DNA of 64,000 nt, taken from positions 19,172,912 through 19,236,911 of the forward strand of contig NC_092675.1 of NCBI RefSeq assembly GCF_964355755.1, written 5' to 3'. The first letter of the stretch is position 1; every line of letters begins with the position of its first letter. Made by a program: the position numbers and the translations under genes. Source of the stretch: Antedon mediterranea (Eukaryota > Echinodermata > Crinoidea > Comatulida > Antedonidae). Positions 11,701-34,099 of the stretch are shown here, one piece after another. A model generated the notes under the pieces. That model saw only the letters and a program-made list of their open reading frames with translations, was not told the origin of the DNA and did not search any database.

Positions 11701-13124
11701 TAATTACTGATAATAATATTGGTATTTATTTTTTCCAGAGAACAAGATTATTAGATAATACAGAGAGGTTGGAAAGATCAGGTCGTAAGTTAGAGGCAGG
11801 GTATAGAATGACTGTAGAAACTGGTAAGTATCAGAGAAAAAAACAAATGAATAGTAAGAAATAATAATTCTGAAATATTAAAATGATAAGTAAACAAAAT
11901 AATATGACATAATTAATATTGAATACTAATAAAATAAAAAATCTCCGACAGTATTCGAACCATATACCTGTTGCTTACAAACAAGCTTATGAAGTCCGTT
12001 ATTATATATACTAAATAAACTATATGATGTAGAGTTTGTGAAAAAGAAAATAATTAGTTCTTTGTTATTAGTAATAAAATACTTTATAATTATTCATAAA
12101 ACACTTTATACCCAACATCTGTTACTACTGTATTATAATGTAACTATTGCTTTTGTACTAGCAAATATTTGTACATTGTTCATTCATTCAATATTAAATC
12201 AGAGTCTCAACTTATTTCTCCATGATTAAATCTACTATTAATAATAATATTTAGTATTGCATTTCAAATTTTCTTTTTGCTTGTAGAACAAATCGGTCAA
12301 GATATTTTAGATAATTTACATGGTGATAGAGAGAAAATCAACAAGTCTCGTCAAAGGGTTAGTTGAAATTCCCTTTTTCTACAATTGTCTGTGTGTCTTA
12401 TTGAACTAACCAGGAAGTGTGAAGTAGAAATGTAATTTGTTAATAAAAGAAATTGTACTGTATACAAAGAAAGTGGAGCCTTAATAATTCATACATTTTT
12501 TTGAATTTCAGTTAAGAGATATGGATTCTACGATAGGTCAGAGTTCAAGAGTATTAAATGCAATGTTAAGAAGGTAATGTTTAAACATTTTATAGAGGGT
12601 TAAATAATAAATAATCCTTTATATACAACCAAGGAGCTAGTGTATGGCCAGCCAACTCAACATCAAAGTGAAAAAGAAAATAATATTCACTAAGGTTTTT
12701 GACAAATGTATAGACGTATTTGTACTGGGTTTCTTTGAGCAGATAGTAGATAAAACTTTTTGCTGTTTATATAAGATTTTGGCCTAGTAGATATATTTAG
12801 TGATAATTCATAAATTTATGTTATTAATAGGAATCGACTAATACTTAATAGTAATAATTTTGAATGTTTTCCAATTGATGCTGTGCTTGGGAAAAATGTT
12901 TCTCATGTTATTGTTAATTTATTGCACTGAGTATTCAGTGGACCTTGGGTGAAATTTCTGCAAAACCAAACCTATTAATGTTATCACTACCACACAATTA
13001 ACTAAACGATATTTTTTTATTTTGCAGAATTGTTCAAAATCGGGTTCTGATGATCTTCCTTGGAATGGTAGTAGTGTCTGTGATTATTATAGGCATCTAC
13101 TTCTCAGTTAAAAAGCATAAATAG
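8635..13124 (+). CDS. VTI1A: VTI1A-type Qb-SNARE, complete, 8 exons, 224 aa
   Basis: Qb-SNARE that works in vesicle fusion between endosomes and the trans-Golgi network. Joined exons are 8635-8737, 9555-9613, 9873-9983, 11058-11144, 11739-11823, 12287-12357, 12512-12573 and 13028-13124. All introns are GT-AG and the 675 coding bases keep one frame. Residues about 1-90 form the N-terminal helical Vti1 domain; the block LEQMDLEVRGIPA (55-67) is diagnostic. The SNARE helix runs from about 125 to 192 (LLDNTERLERS, then EQIGQDIL and SSRVLNAMLRR). A tail anchor lies at about 199-218, followed by a short basic end (KKHK). Length matches the family, which is about 217 aa in vertebrates. The VTI1A paralogue is chosen over VTI1B because of the LEQMDLEVR and LLDNTERLERS blocks. 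The first ATG of an ATGATG pair is used; starting at the second would remove one residue. Confidence 0.95.
9555..9613 (+). CDS. VTI1A: VTI1A exon 2
   Basis: Acceptor TTTTGCAG, donor CTG|GTAAAA. Codes EKKILVNSAEKQMDEAQEL, which matches the conserved second helix of the Vti1 N-terminal domain. It ends in phase 0. Confidence 0.93.
9873..9983 (+). CDS. VTI1A: VTI1A exon 3
   Basis: Acceptor CTTATAG, donor CTT|GTAAGT, 37 whole codons. It contains LEQMDLEVRGIP, one of the most conserved VTI1A blocks, and ends with TRLEKDL. Confidence 0.94.
10513..10668 (+). mobile_element. TTAA-type foldback element, copy 2
   Basis: TTAAGCTCTGTCTACACTAT at the left and GATAGTGTAGATAGAGCTTT AA at the right, both with TTAA at the boundary. 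Lies in VTI1A intron 3. The core has GTAGTGATATGACC, a related direct repeat (GGTAGTGATATGACATCATC) and GGGCACATCACA. Confidence 0.85.
10815..10930 (+). mobile_element. TTAA-type foldback element, copy 3 (decayed)
   Basis: The right end is intact (TAGTGTAGACAGAGCTTTAA); the left end is degraded (CAGCGTCCACATTATCAAAC). It sits only 146 bases from copy 2 in the same intron. Confidence 0.7.
11058..11144 (+). CDS. VTI1A: VTI1A exon 4
   Basis: Acceptor TTGTTAG, donor CAG|GTTAGT, 29 codons. Codes RRSKIAFTDLETGRDELFGL and then a short acidic linker (EDVQSSEDQ) between the N-terminal domain and the SNARE helix. Confidence 0.92.
11170..11315 (+). mobile_element. foldback element with GCGGGTATAAGCCCACTC ends
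   Basis: Left end ATGCGGGTATAAGCCCACTC; the right end, reverse-complemented, reads GTACTGACGCGAGTGTAAG and AAGCCCACTC. A single related end lies at 47825. It sits in VTI1A intron 4, close after the exon 4 donor. Confidence 0.6.
11739..11823 (+). CDS. VTI1A: VTI1A exon 5
   Basis: Acceptor TTTTCCAG, donor G|GTAAGT. Codes RTRLLDNTERLERSGRKLEA, the start of the SNARE motif, then GYRMTVET. Confidence 0.94.
11945..12010 (-). other. tRNA-like fragment
   Basis: On the minus strand it reads GGTATATGGTTCGAATACTG, a T-arm/B-box-like block, with a GCTTG/GCAAC arm before it. The other arms are not convincing. Probably the head of an old SINE or a tRNA pseudogene. Confidence 0.35.
12287..12357 (+). CDS. 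VTI1A: VTI1A exon 6
   Basis: Acceptor TTGTAG, donor AGG|GTTAGT. The split codon gives Glu149. The rest codes QIGQDILDNLHGDREKINKS RQR in the middle of the SNARE helix. Confidence 0.93.
12512..12573 (+). CDS. VTI1A: VTI1A exon 7
   Basis: Acceptor TTTCAG, donor AG|GTAATG. Codes LRDMDSTIGQSSRVLNAMLR, the membrane-proximal part of the SNARE helix. Confidence 0.93.
13028..13124 (+). CDS. VTI1A: VTI1A exon 8 with tail anchor and stop
   Basis: Acceptor TTTGCAG. Codes IVQNRVLMIFLGMV and the rest of a roughly 20-residue hydrophobic segment, then SVKKHK and TAG. A type IV (tail) membrane anchor at the C-terminus is typical of SNAREs. Confidence 0.94.
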
Positions 13125-13180
13125 ATTAGTATTATTAGTTCATAAAACTATTTAAATCTAAAAGAAATGATTTTTTTTTT

Positions 13181-13402
13181 ACCATATTTAATGAGGGTGA
13201 TCCATCCAGCAATTGCTGATCATTAGGGACCCTCAGAGGTTCACAAGACAAACATACACAAGATGCTCTACATAAACAAAGTCTTATTACAAGTCTTTGG
13301 GAGTGGAGTTGTAATTTTGTCCTTAGAAAAAATCGGGACTTGAACCCAGGACCCTTGGAGTGGTAGCCAAGCATCATAACCACCAAGCTACAACTCAACT
13401 CA
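13181..13402 (-). mobile_element. tRNA-derived SINE, antisense in the VTI1A 3' region
   Basis: On the minus strand it has an A-box (GTAGCTTGGTGGTTATGATG), an anticodon-like arm (CTTGG...CCAAG), a B-box (GGGTTCAAGTCCC), a body of about 150 bp and an A-rich tail (GGTAAAAAAAAAA). It begins 57 bp after the VTI1A stop, so it is probably in the 3' UTR. Confidence 0.8.
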
Positions 13403-13658
13403 AATAACAAATATGTTCAAATAATAATGAAAGTTAGCTCTATTATTTATTTTGTTATGTATTAATACATTTTTTTAAACCAAGAGTAGTAATTTTTTCT
13501 CAATGCCTAAAATGTGGGCATAAAAATTAAAAAGTAATTTTGAAACAATATATTCCAGTACTATAAAATAGTAAGATTATGCTGTATGTATCAGTTTTTT
13601 GTTTTTATTGATTATGTTGTAGGAAACTTATCTTTAACAAATGTTGTTTCTACAGGAT

Positions 13659-13664
13659 AATAAA
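13659..13664 (+). terminator. candidate VTI1A polyadenylation signal
   Basis: First AATAAA downstream of the VTI1A stop on the coding strand, 535 bases after it. AT-rich DNA produces this hexamer by chance, so the assignment is only positional. Confidence 0.35.
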
Positions 13665-14757
13665 CTTTAAAACATTCTTTACCTTTACACTAAAAATAAT
13701 CAAGTATTAAAGAGTTAATATAACTATAATGTACAAGTTAAGCCTTATTCCTGCCTGTGTGTTTTTTCTTAGATATAAATAACATGTGCAATATTCACAT
13801 TTTAGCATGTATGGTGTATTCTTAGTTTGTTCTCTGTGAATCTTACTTGTTGTTGCAGATATTATCTCTACAAAGTGCTTTATCAAATCATGTAACCAAG
13901 TGTTGTTATATTTACTCTATACGTGATGTTTAACAGAACTAGTTTCCTTGTTAAATTAAACTATAGAAGTTTAAAAGTTAGATTTTATTAATGATTTTGA
14001 TCTTTATTGAATTATTTGGTTTATTGATGAATTTGATTTGGAAATGTGTGTACTTATGGCTATAGTACTTTATTCCATTAAAATTCTTTGTTATTTTAAT
14101 TGTAAATGTTCCCACCAACTATGTATTTAACTTAAACGGTTCTGTTTACTTCCAAATCAGTAGTTGGTCAATTTGTTTTATCAATTTAATTTAGTAATAA
14201 TACTGTATAATGTGCATGTCTGCTTTAGTTTAATATCTATTTTTGAGAGACTATACAGTAATATTATGTTGCTGCTCCCCCCGTTAAAAACCCTGTTTGT
14301 ATTTGAAACTAGCCAATTGGGCTACTTTGTAGATTTTTCTAGGCCCACCTACAGTAAATCAGGTGTATTTATACTCTTAGTGGGTTATACATAATTCTAT
14401 ACATTGTATGATATAACACCCAATATTATCACAGCATTGTGTGATATGAAAATATGATAACATAGTGTATTATTCTGGTCATACTAACCTACAGGTATGC
14501 CTGGTAGCTTTTACGATATAACAATGTTATCAAGTAGATGCTGACAATAACATCGGTAGTAGTATGACCCATTTTTTTAATGTGTATTTAGCTGTAAAAA
14601 GTATATCTATCTATGTGTTTAGAGTGTATAAAATATTAAATAAGATTTTATAATATTTTTTGTGGCTTATCCCTCACATTTTGTGAATGAACATGCATCA
14701 TATTTAAATGATCTCATATTGTCATGAGAGATAAGTTCTTCAATGATCGTAAATCAA

Positions 14758-15752
14758 TCGTATGACATCATAAAATATCCGTGCCCATATGGCAATATTC
14801 GCGCATAATTTTGGGCGATTTTCCAAATAATCCCGGCTGTACTATAGTACAGAGGTTTTATTAAAAAATGGTTGAACTTTGACCTTTTTATTCCTCGACC
14901 TAATGGTCCTATGACGCCATAAGATGTAATAGGGCGATATCCGTGCTCAAATGGCAATATTAGCGCATAATTTTAAAAGGTCTATATTTTGGGTGATTTT
15001 TTTTTTAATAATCCCTGTACTTTTAGTACAGGGATTTTATTAAAAAATGGTTGGACTTTGACGTTTTTATTCTTCGACCTAATGGTCCTATGACACCATA
15101 AGATGTAATAGGGCAATACTCATGCTCATATGGCAATATTAGCGCATAATTTTAAAAGGTCTATATTTTGGGTGATTTTTTTTTTAATAATCCCTGTACT
15201 TTAGTACAGGAATTTTGTTGAAAAATTATTGAACTTTGATCTTTTTATTCCTCGACCTAAGTGGTCCAATGACACTATCATATCATATCATATCATTTAT
15301 TTCGCCAATATACAGAACAGTACAAAAAAACAATACAAAAGTAAGTCAATGAGGCCGGATAACCTAAAAGTTACAAATAAAAATAACCGTCGAGAGGCTC
15401 TCCACATCGAAATACTTACATAAAATGAATAATACATGGATTCTATTAAAATTTAGATAAAACTATATAAGATGTAATTGGGCAATATCCGTCCTCATAT
15501 GGCAATATTAGTGCATAATTTTAAAAGAATATATTTTGGGTATAGTAAAGGGATTTTGAAAAAAAATTGCTGAACTTTGATCTTTTTATTCCTTGACCTA
15601 AAGTGGTCCTATGACACGATAAGATGTAATGGGGCAATATATGTGCTCATATGGCAAAAAAGTCTATCGGGTGATTTTTCAAATAATCCCTGTAATAATA
15701 GTACTGACAGTACAGGGATTTTGTTGAAAAACAGTAACATTCTTATTCCTCA
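14758..15752 (+). repeat. tandem repeat, about 5 units of 140-180 bp
   Basis: Each unit has ATAAGATGTAATAGGGC, ATATGGCAATATTAGCGCAT, a small hairpin (CCCTGTAC...GTACAGGG) and TTGAACTTTGA-CTTTTTATT CCTCGACCTAATGGTCC. Units start near 14758, 14911, 15089, 15469 and 15609. The third and fourth are split by an inserted LINE tail. Confidence 0.85.
15274..15465 (-). mobile_element. LINE-like 3' end inserted in the tandem repeat
   Basis: On the minus strand it ends CTGTATATTGGCGAAATAAA followed by a TGATA-repeat tail. It interrupts a repeat unit at TGACACTAT/ACTATATAAG, with ACTAT on both sides as a possible target duplication. Confidence 0.6.
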
Positions 15753-16184
15753 ATTTCTTATGTCCTTTCAATAACAAAGTGCTGGTTTCATAAAATACAA
15801 AAACATTATTAATAGTTAATTTTGAATGCACCAGCTTTATTCAAAGAAAAAGGAAACTGTACAATATACCACAGTAACCGTTTGTACACATCTTTTCCTA
15901 TTTGTTTTATTCAATCTTTTTGTTTTCTTTTTAGATGCATTACAATACAACAACCATGATAAATGTCACATTAACAACAATGTACTAGCTTACAATAGAA
16001 AACAAATATATTTTTTAATGCACATTTTAAATGCATCCTGGTAAAAAAGGAGTCATCATCAGTAACAATGTCTTGAAGATGCACTCCATAAAAATGTAAA
16101 CAAAAATCCAACTAAAATAAAATACTTTTTAACAATATGAAATGATTTAAGTTATCATCTTTCAACCCGATTGCAATAAAGTAG

Positions 16185-16310
16185 AACCTATTATTTGGGA
16201 CATCCCTATTCAGGGTCAATATGCTTGGACATTACGGCAATGTCCTGTTCAGGGGACACTTGCGTTTCCCCCCACCCCACCCCCCCCCCTACTCTATTAA
16301 GGTTTGAAGA
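16185..16310. repeat. dispersed repeat, copy 2, with poly-C tract
   Basis: AGAACCTATTATTTGGGACA and TTCAGGGGACACTTGCG follow the same order as at 1-170. A C-rich tract (about 16267-16290) follows. Confidence 0.45.
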
Positions 16311-17690
16311 GTATTGTATCAATCTGCTATTTTATCTCATAATTATCAAAATGATTTTTCTTTTTCTTTTATTTTTTTGTTATTGAATTAACAATTATAG
16401 TTAGTTAAATCCATGCAAGACAGTGACACTTTAAATGCATTCTTATGGTAATTGTTTACTTGTTACGTCATGGTGTTGATAATGACATTAAAATACCAAT
16501 ATAGACTACTGTACTTGTATTCTACATGTACTGAGTATCACATCATAGATTAATGCATTATTTGTCTATTAGGGTAAGTTAAAAACCTCTTATTTTCTTT
16601 AATAAAGAAATATAACTGGGAATATATATGCCAAAATGTATACACCAATCTTATTCAAACAAAATTCATACAACATTGATGTCTATAGTTTAACATAGAG
16701 GGGGTGATTCCAATACATTACCATTGATATGTTAACCTTTGAATACATATTTTTGTTCATTATTGTGATGAACGTTAAGTAAAAAAAATGAAGCAATGTC
16801 AGTGTTTACAACAAGATTTATACAGGTTGTCCTGTAATAAAATATACCACCACCGCCCCATAATAATTAAAACTAAAAAATGTCACTAGTAAGAGAATCA
16901 TATTTTGTGATTGTTATCTCTTGATACCCCACATTGAATACATTAAGGCATTATATGCCATTTGAAATTAGCGTACAGAATAGGAATATTTTTAAACCTC
17001 TTGTATCCAACATAAGGGTTGGATGCCAGAGGAACACAATGTACCTATAGAGTACTACTACTTTTTTGGGTGTAGACTTAATATATCTGAGGGTGTCTTA
17101 AATTGTGCCACTAATACTACCCTACTTGCATTATTTGGAGTCATCATTAAATGTAATAATTGTTTTAAATAATGTCAAACAATTGATAATGCATTATTGA
17201 AAGTCTTGACCTAACAAATATGTCCTTGTTGATAAGTAAAAGGAACAATATGAGTGTTTAAAATGCATACATAATCTAACTGTATTATCCTCATTGTATA
17301 GTGTCTATAAATCTCTAATTTATTCCTCCCGTTTCATTGCCACAACACTGCACACATTGCAAATTTGTTTTTAAATCAAAATATAAAAAAAATGTCATCT
17401 TTTTTTCAGAAATGGTGCATATCTAGAAATTACTCTTGTTAACAACTTTAGTGTGAACATTTGATGGTGGTATATGTACACACTACTTAAATATGATGGG
17501 ATATACATCCTAGCAGGTACTGAATTTATATTCCTAAATCACAAAGATTTCTATATGACCAACACTTAACATGAATGATGTCTCCTGAAGCCCCTCAAGA
17601 TATCTTTGGATATATCAACTATATTAATTAATATTAAAGTATTATTATTTTATAAATACTTTCTCCCTGAACAATTAGGTCATTTTACCA
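16311..17690. other. AT-rich intergenic DNA, nothing recognised
   Basis: No conserved protein or RNA seen; between the VTI1A and JNK 3' ends, which converge. Confidence 0.45.
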
Positions 17691-17699
17691 TGGCACCAT

Positions 17700-17752
17700 T
17701 ACAGAGTGCCCATCAAGCAGTGCTGATCATTAGGCACAGTCACACATGGTGA
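17700..17752 (-). mobile_element. SINE tail fragment related to 13181-13402
   Basis: TGCTGATCATTAGG with matching flanks (CCCATCAAGCAG / CCATCCAGCAAT) is shared with the body of the SINE near VTI1A. The tRNA-like head is absent. Confidence 0.5.
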
Positions 17753-17779
17753 AACTATTCAATCGTAAACGTTCAAATA

Positions 17780-17920
17780 AAGTCTACTCTCCAAATACTT
17801 TGAAAACCGGAAACTCCCAAAACTAAATTTATCTAGAGGTCCCAAAATCTTTTTAACATTGAAAGAATTTCTGGAAAATCAAAGTCAAAAGATGTTCGGT
17901 ATTGGGAGAGATGACTGTAT
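17780..17920 (+). mobile_element. TA-type foldback element, decayed copy
   Basis: The ends AGTCTACTCTCCAAATAC and GTATTGGGAGAGATGACTGT pair as inverted repeats and resemble the better copy at 55993-56147. Confidence 0.55.
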
Positions 17921-18283
17921 CAACAATGCATTATTTTACAGTAACTCTAAGAGGGACGTTCAGTAGGTTCCAAAGGCATTTATATTACACTGTTCTTTAT
18001 TTAAATTTTGGAAGAAATTGTTCATTTTTTATAGAACTATATCAATGTCTAGAAATTAATTTTTATAAGACATAAACAAATTGTTACTTTAATAAGCCAA
18101 TGTTAACAATAGATAAAGGTCTTCATAAAACAATTTTTACTTATTTGTGAAATTGTATACAATATATACAGTGATCAATATTGAAAATATCAAGGGGGGA
18201 AAAGTGGTTTATATGACAGGGGTTACACTGTAAACATGTTATCAAGAACTAGGTGATAGGGAAAATACCATTAAACCAACACA

Positions 18284-18289
18284 TTTATT
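18284..18289 (-). terminator. candidate JNK polyadenylation signal
   Basis: First AATAAA on the JNK strand after the stop (TTTATT on the + strand), about 740 bases downstream. A positional guess in AT-rich DNA. Confidence 0.3.
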
Positions 18290-19027
18290 CATAATTGATT
18301 TACAAGATATGCATACTAAACTGCAGTGGCAATGGATTTCGGAATAGGTTAATACTCCTGTTTTAAGCATTTTCAAGTCCACATAATCCGACACTAATAA
18401 AAATTTTAGATATTTATGCAAGCTATTTTATAAACTTGCATTGTGTCCAATAAGACGAAATTCTAGGATCCAGTTATAGTTATTTTAACTGTTACTATAT
18501 ATTATCAACAGCATATGTTTGAATAGTTGTATGAGTTTCAGTCATCTAGCATACATTCATCTGATTGAGAATGTCTAAAATCCACTATTGCCTTGTTGCA
18601 CACCAACAAATCTTCTTCAGTAAAATTGAGTATTTATATAATATCCAAGTATGTCTATAACAGTACACCACAAGGAGAAATTACTTATTTAATTGTTTTG
18701 ATGAACATGTCCATGTGTATGCTGACAAAATTAGTAAACTAGTATACTTAATTGACAGAGAGGATTTATACATTGTACAGTGAATCGCTTCCAAACATTC
18801 ACTTTCTTCACAGAGCCTAGCATTTTCTTCAACAATATTCGCATTCATCGTACACATCTATCGGACCGAAAGAGAGCTACTGACAGTCTGCAAGACCCAC
18901 AAGGGAAAACCCCTCAGTGGTTTGAAATTTAACGTGGCATTCCTCCCACAATACAATACTCCAGTTTAGATTCAATGTTCGAATCTTCATTTTGGTGAGC
19001 CTTTTCAAGCTCCTTCGTCAACAAACA

Positions 19028-29570
<10,543 letters not shown>

Positions 29571-29575
29571 AAAAA

Positions 29576-29671
29576 AAATGACAATGCTGTAGGTATCGGT
29601 GGCTGGATCTCAATGGAGATACAAAATGACAATGCTGTAGGTATCGGTGGCTGGATCTCAATGGAGATACA
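29576..29671 (+). repeat. perfect 48-bp tandem duplication
   Basis: Two identical 48-base units (29576-29623 and 29624-29671) containing GCTGTAGGTATCGGTGGCTG. Perfect identity suggests a recent event. Confidence 0.95.
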
Positions 29672-32600
29672 AAAAAAGCCAAAACGATAAAGTAAAACAG
29701 CCAGAAAAGTTAGCAGCAGAGCTTTTGGGCAACACTATATTTTTAAGGCGTATTCAGATTTTAATGCAAGGTCCTAGGTGAAACATTGCATGATGTTTAA
29801 ATTACAACCCAGTACATGCTCTTCCTCCAAAGGGTCATGTATCCACTACAGGTAGTCTCTGAACATGACAAGGGCTGCCTAAACTAGTTATCCAGGACGT
29901 ATCACTCACCTTGTTTTGTTTCTTTTAATAAAACCATTACTGTACAAATTGTGTACTCTGGACCGATTATTTATAGTAATCCTTATCCAAGAAAATAAAT
30001 TTTATCACCACCAGTAATATGGGACGAGTCAGCCTGTATGTTATGGTTACAGTAATTATGATGCCCTTGTATTAATAACTATTAGTTACACAATTTAATA
30101 CTTCTTTAGTAATATTATTTTATTAAATGCATTTCATAATACCATATGGCAAGTCTGTAAAAAGATCATTCATATCATACATGTACTGTAAATAATGTCT
30201 TTCCAAGTATTTTAATAAAAGCTGCTTTTAAAGGTTCTCAGTAATTTCGTAACAATTAGAGCGATTCACACAAAAATGATACCGACTGTTTGCAATAGAT
30301 ACAGTATTTATTATGGCAACCTTCAATTATTACTATTATACTAATTCATTCTTTAACAATCAAACAATTCACACTATTTTAATAGTTTGTAAAATCTAAT
30401 TCTATTTTTAAACATTAATAAGTACATGCCTCTTATCAACAGCTCTCTATCAACTAAAATTATTCTTTACCAAAATTCTGTGTAAACATGCATCCCCCAA
30501 AGTGGTTTTCCAGAAGTTATTTGCTTTAAACAATAGCTGTTTATAAGTGGTCTACGTGTTTATGTCACCTACAAAAGTTAACCAACAATTATTCTCCACA
30601 CTTTGGTAATTTATCCAAAAGAAAAGAGGAGGGGCATATACTGTACAGTAATGTAAGGAGATACAATGAATACCTAAATAAAGTAATAAGTCTGAAATAC
30701 ATTCATGAATTCAGTATACTTTACACTTGTTTACTACTGTATAATTATTAATATAATATAATCACAATATTATGTACTGTACACTACACTACAGAAACTA
30801 CTGTAGCAGAATTGTCTTCCTACTGTACAACCTATTAACACTCGTTGCTTGACCATTATGATTATAATTTTATTGCGTTAACTGTAAAACAATGACCATG
30901 CAATTATTTGAATTTTCTACTCACAGTCACTTTCTTGTAAAAATGATTAGACATTGTTATGGAAGGTTAAAGGTCAACAACCACCATCAGACAAACGTAA
31001 AATACTCTTACAAATATACTTTCTAAAAATCTGAAGTACAAAATTTAGCAAACGATAATATAATATTCCTGTCTGGCTACAATAAGCAAGTGCTAAGCAA
31101 AGTTATGATGTGCAAAGCACTGTGGGATAGATCGATCGACGACACGTGCAGTGAAGCATTTGTTTCTATACATAATTTAAGATTCCTTTGTATAGATTAG
31201 TAGGAGATAATGTTGTGCATTGTGTGAGTGTACGCTTTGATCTATTCTTAAAGTTTATCTTTGGTGTTTTTCTCCCTAATGAATGATGACCTAATTGTTA
31301 CTAAAGTTCATGATGTCAAGACGTCTTTGTATTCATGACCTCCTTTGTAAATAAATCCTAGCCGCTGTTTTTATTGAAAATCAAGAACATTTTAAATATT
31401 TGAACTTTAGTTTTGTAATACATTATTAATTTTTTATTGTATACTTTTTTAAACAATTTTCCATTATCAATTAATTCGAATTTGAATTAATTTGGCAAAC
31501 TGGTCGGATACAATTGAATACCAATATTCAGTTGTTCTGTACAAATTCTCCCAAAACTGAAACATATGTTCAGTCAATACTTAAAGCATAGGATAAAGCT
31601 ATGCAATGTCCCTGTGTTTGACATATTTTAAGATCAGGCAAAACCTGTTTTTTATTAGTTCCTTCCTGGTTCCTTATTCAGGGTACAGTAGATTTTATTG
31701 TAAACTAAAGTGTTTAATCCTTATTACACAATATTCTAAATTGTATCCAAGCTTTACAATTGTATTGGCTGTGTTTACTCTACAGTAATATTAAAATGAA
31801 ACTCATGCAGCAGAACTGGTTTTCTATAGTTATTTTTAAGTTAAATACAAAATGAAAGAAAAAATACAGTATTTAAATTTTAATGCAACATTTTTATTTT
31901 ATACCTGGTGTTTATTTACAGTAACAATAATAATATTATTAATAATAATAAATTAAAGCTTACATTGCTAACTTATTAATTATCTATGCTAAACTGAATT
32001 TCTTCTCATAAATGCAGGTACAGGTATCCTCTTTTGGGTGAGGTCAGTTTATACAGGTGCAAGGTGCAAAAGAGACTTTATGACATGCATGATTGTCCTA
32101 TAGAACACCGTTACTATAGAAAACTAGTATAACCAGGCAATTGTAACAGTTATGAATAATGGTTCCCTGCCTAATAACCGCCAAGGAATTTAAACATTCA
32201 ATTTTTTTTTTTTAACTAGTGCAAGTTCAATTGATAATTTCTGTATCTTTAAAAATACATTTTTTTCACCGATTTGAACTTTCATTTTGAATATCTATGT
32301 TAATCTATGAACGCAATCTCTACTCAATTTCCCATTCTGTAGCAATTAGCATAATCATATTCTTTGTGTACCTTCTATTAACAAAGAACACCTTTAACGG
32401 AACACAGTATAAAGTTCCTCTGTGAAACAATACTAAAGCTACTGTAATAATATAGAGTATAATAACGGTTTTAAACGCCATAATAGGAAGCAATTAGACT
32501 TAAGCTTAGATAGGAAACACCCTGAAATGTCAAAGGTCATGTAATAAGTAGCAAAAAAAACTAGGCATGAGCCTGAGCTCTGTTGTGAGGATGATTTATG

Positions 32601-33520
32601 GAATGTGTGGGTAGCAGATTCATGCTAGCTGACTACAGACAATTGGCCACCAATATACAGCTAGACTTTAGGCTTACTTATGTAATTACTGTCAATTCTA
32701 GAAGAAATTAAACAATACTCCTATTGTGTAATAAAGTACTACTGTACAAATATTTAATATTATAACTAGCATGCTTGCTTGCATACAAACATGTCCACTC
32801 CTTAGTATGTATTGTAAAACATTGGTTTAAAAATTTGAATAAAACCCTAGATTTTCCTGAGATTTTTTGGATGCAACATTTGATAATGTTTATACAGTGT
32901 AGTATGTTATCTCCTGGAAATGAATTAATAAGATTAAAATAAGATAACTTGTGTTAACCTGACAAGCACTACCTTACTTAGAATTAATGAGTGTGTGTTG
33001 TCAGAACACCATTCATGCAGTCCAAATTAATGATTGTTGACTTTATCAGATAAAAAAACATTCACTCGAATATTCAGTTTTATCCACATATTGAACACTA
33101 CCTACCATTACCAAATAAATAAATAAAATGGTGTAAAATGAGAATTTGACAAAATTTAAAAAATTGACTGAGATTTGACTTCAAATTCAATGGTTAGTTT
33201 GTATTACTATAAAGTAGTGTAGTGTGTGAAAGATGACTTATAATTTGTAGACCGATGAATTTGAAACAAAATTAATTCGCCCTGATGATAATATTATTAT
33301 TACTCTGCAAGTTTAGTATCCTGGTAGAAAGATTAGCTTAGATTAAGGAAGACAGATAAAACTAAAACAAAAGGTCACTGATCATTAACATTACAAAAGC
33401 AATATTATTATAGATTAAAGACACTTCCTATTCAATTATAAAAAAATGTAGTGAAACAGTAATATTAAAATTGACAAATATGAAGTACTTTAAAACTTAC
33501 TACACCACCAGAACAGGTAA
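29672..33520. other. AT-rich non-coding DNA
   Basis: No recognisable gene on either strand. A near-perfect small palindrome (AATTAATTCGAATTTGAATT) is at about 31468. Probably JNK intron if a more distal first exon is used. Confidence 0.4.
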
Positions 33521-33632
33521 ATTGTACTGTAGGACTAGGATGTGCTTATAACCATACCTCAGTATTGTAGTACTGTAGAATGGACTTATGCCCACATCTC
33601 AGTAATTGTACTGGATAGGATGGGCTTACTAC
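33521..33632 (+). repeat. three diverged tandem units of about 40 bp
   Basis: ATTGTACTGTAGGACTAGGA, ATTGTAGTACTGTAGAATGG and ATTGTACTGGATAGGATGGG each precede a (T)GCTTAT/ACTTATGCC/GCTTAC block and a CTCAGTA spacer. Confidence 0.6.
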
Positions 33633-33963
33633 ACAGATGGTATATGAATCTAAACTAACAATAACATTAATGAAAATTAAGCAGTTCATTAAAAAACAAG
33701 CAATAACAAATTTAGAAAATGACTAACATTAATGTACACCTATTATATAACAGTAACTCTGCTTTAAGCTTAATTTCACAAAAAATGTGCTAGATTTATT
33801 GTAAGAATTATACAGTAGGCTGTATATTAGGCTACTATTACAACAAGATTAATTAGTGATTAGCCAAAGTGGCGCATACCTCATCAGTGTTGTACCAGCA
33901 GACAACGAGACATTACGAGCGAAACGACTCAAACACAGGCACATACAACAAACACATACTTAC

Positions 33964-34095
33964 CGTACCATATTCGGATGAACGAAAAATGACAGGCAGC
34001 TATTGGACACTCTCTGTTGTGGTAGGCTACTGGGTAGTTAGGTTTATCCACTAAAGCAGGTTTCCCAACTCAAAACTTCTAGTCAGTGTCAACTT
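33964..34095 (-). promoter_or_regulatory. candidate non-coding first exon and promoter of JNK
   Basis: The JNK start exon has an acceptor, so a 5' UTR exon is needed upstream. On the minus strand a strong donor, TACG|GTAAGTATG, lies at 33964. It is preceded by about 130 bases with more CpG than the surroundings (TTTCGTTCATCCG). It lies 6.1 kb upstream of the coding start. No transcript evidence is available; the region at 44459 is an alternative. Confidence 0.3.
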
Positions 34096-34099
34096 TGAC

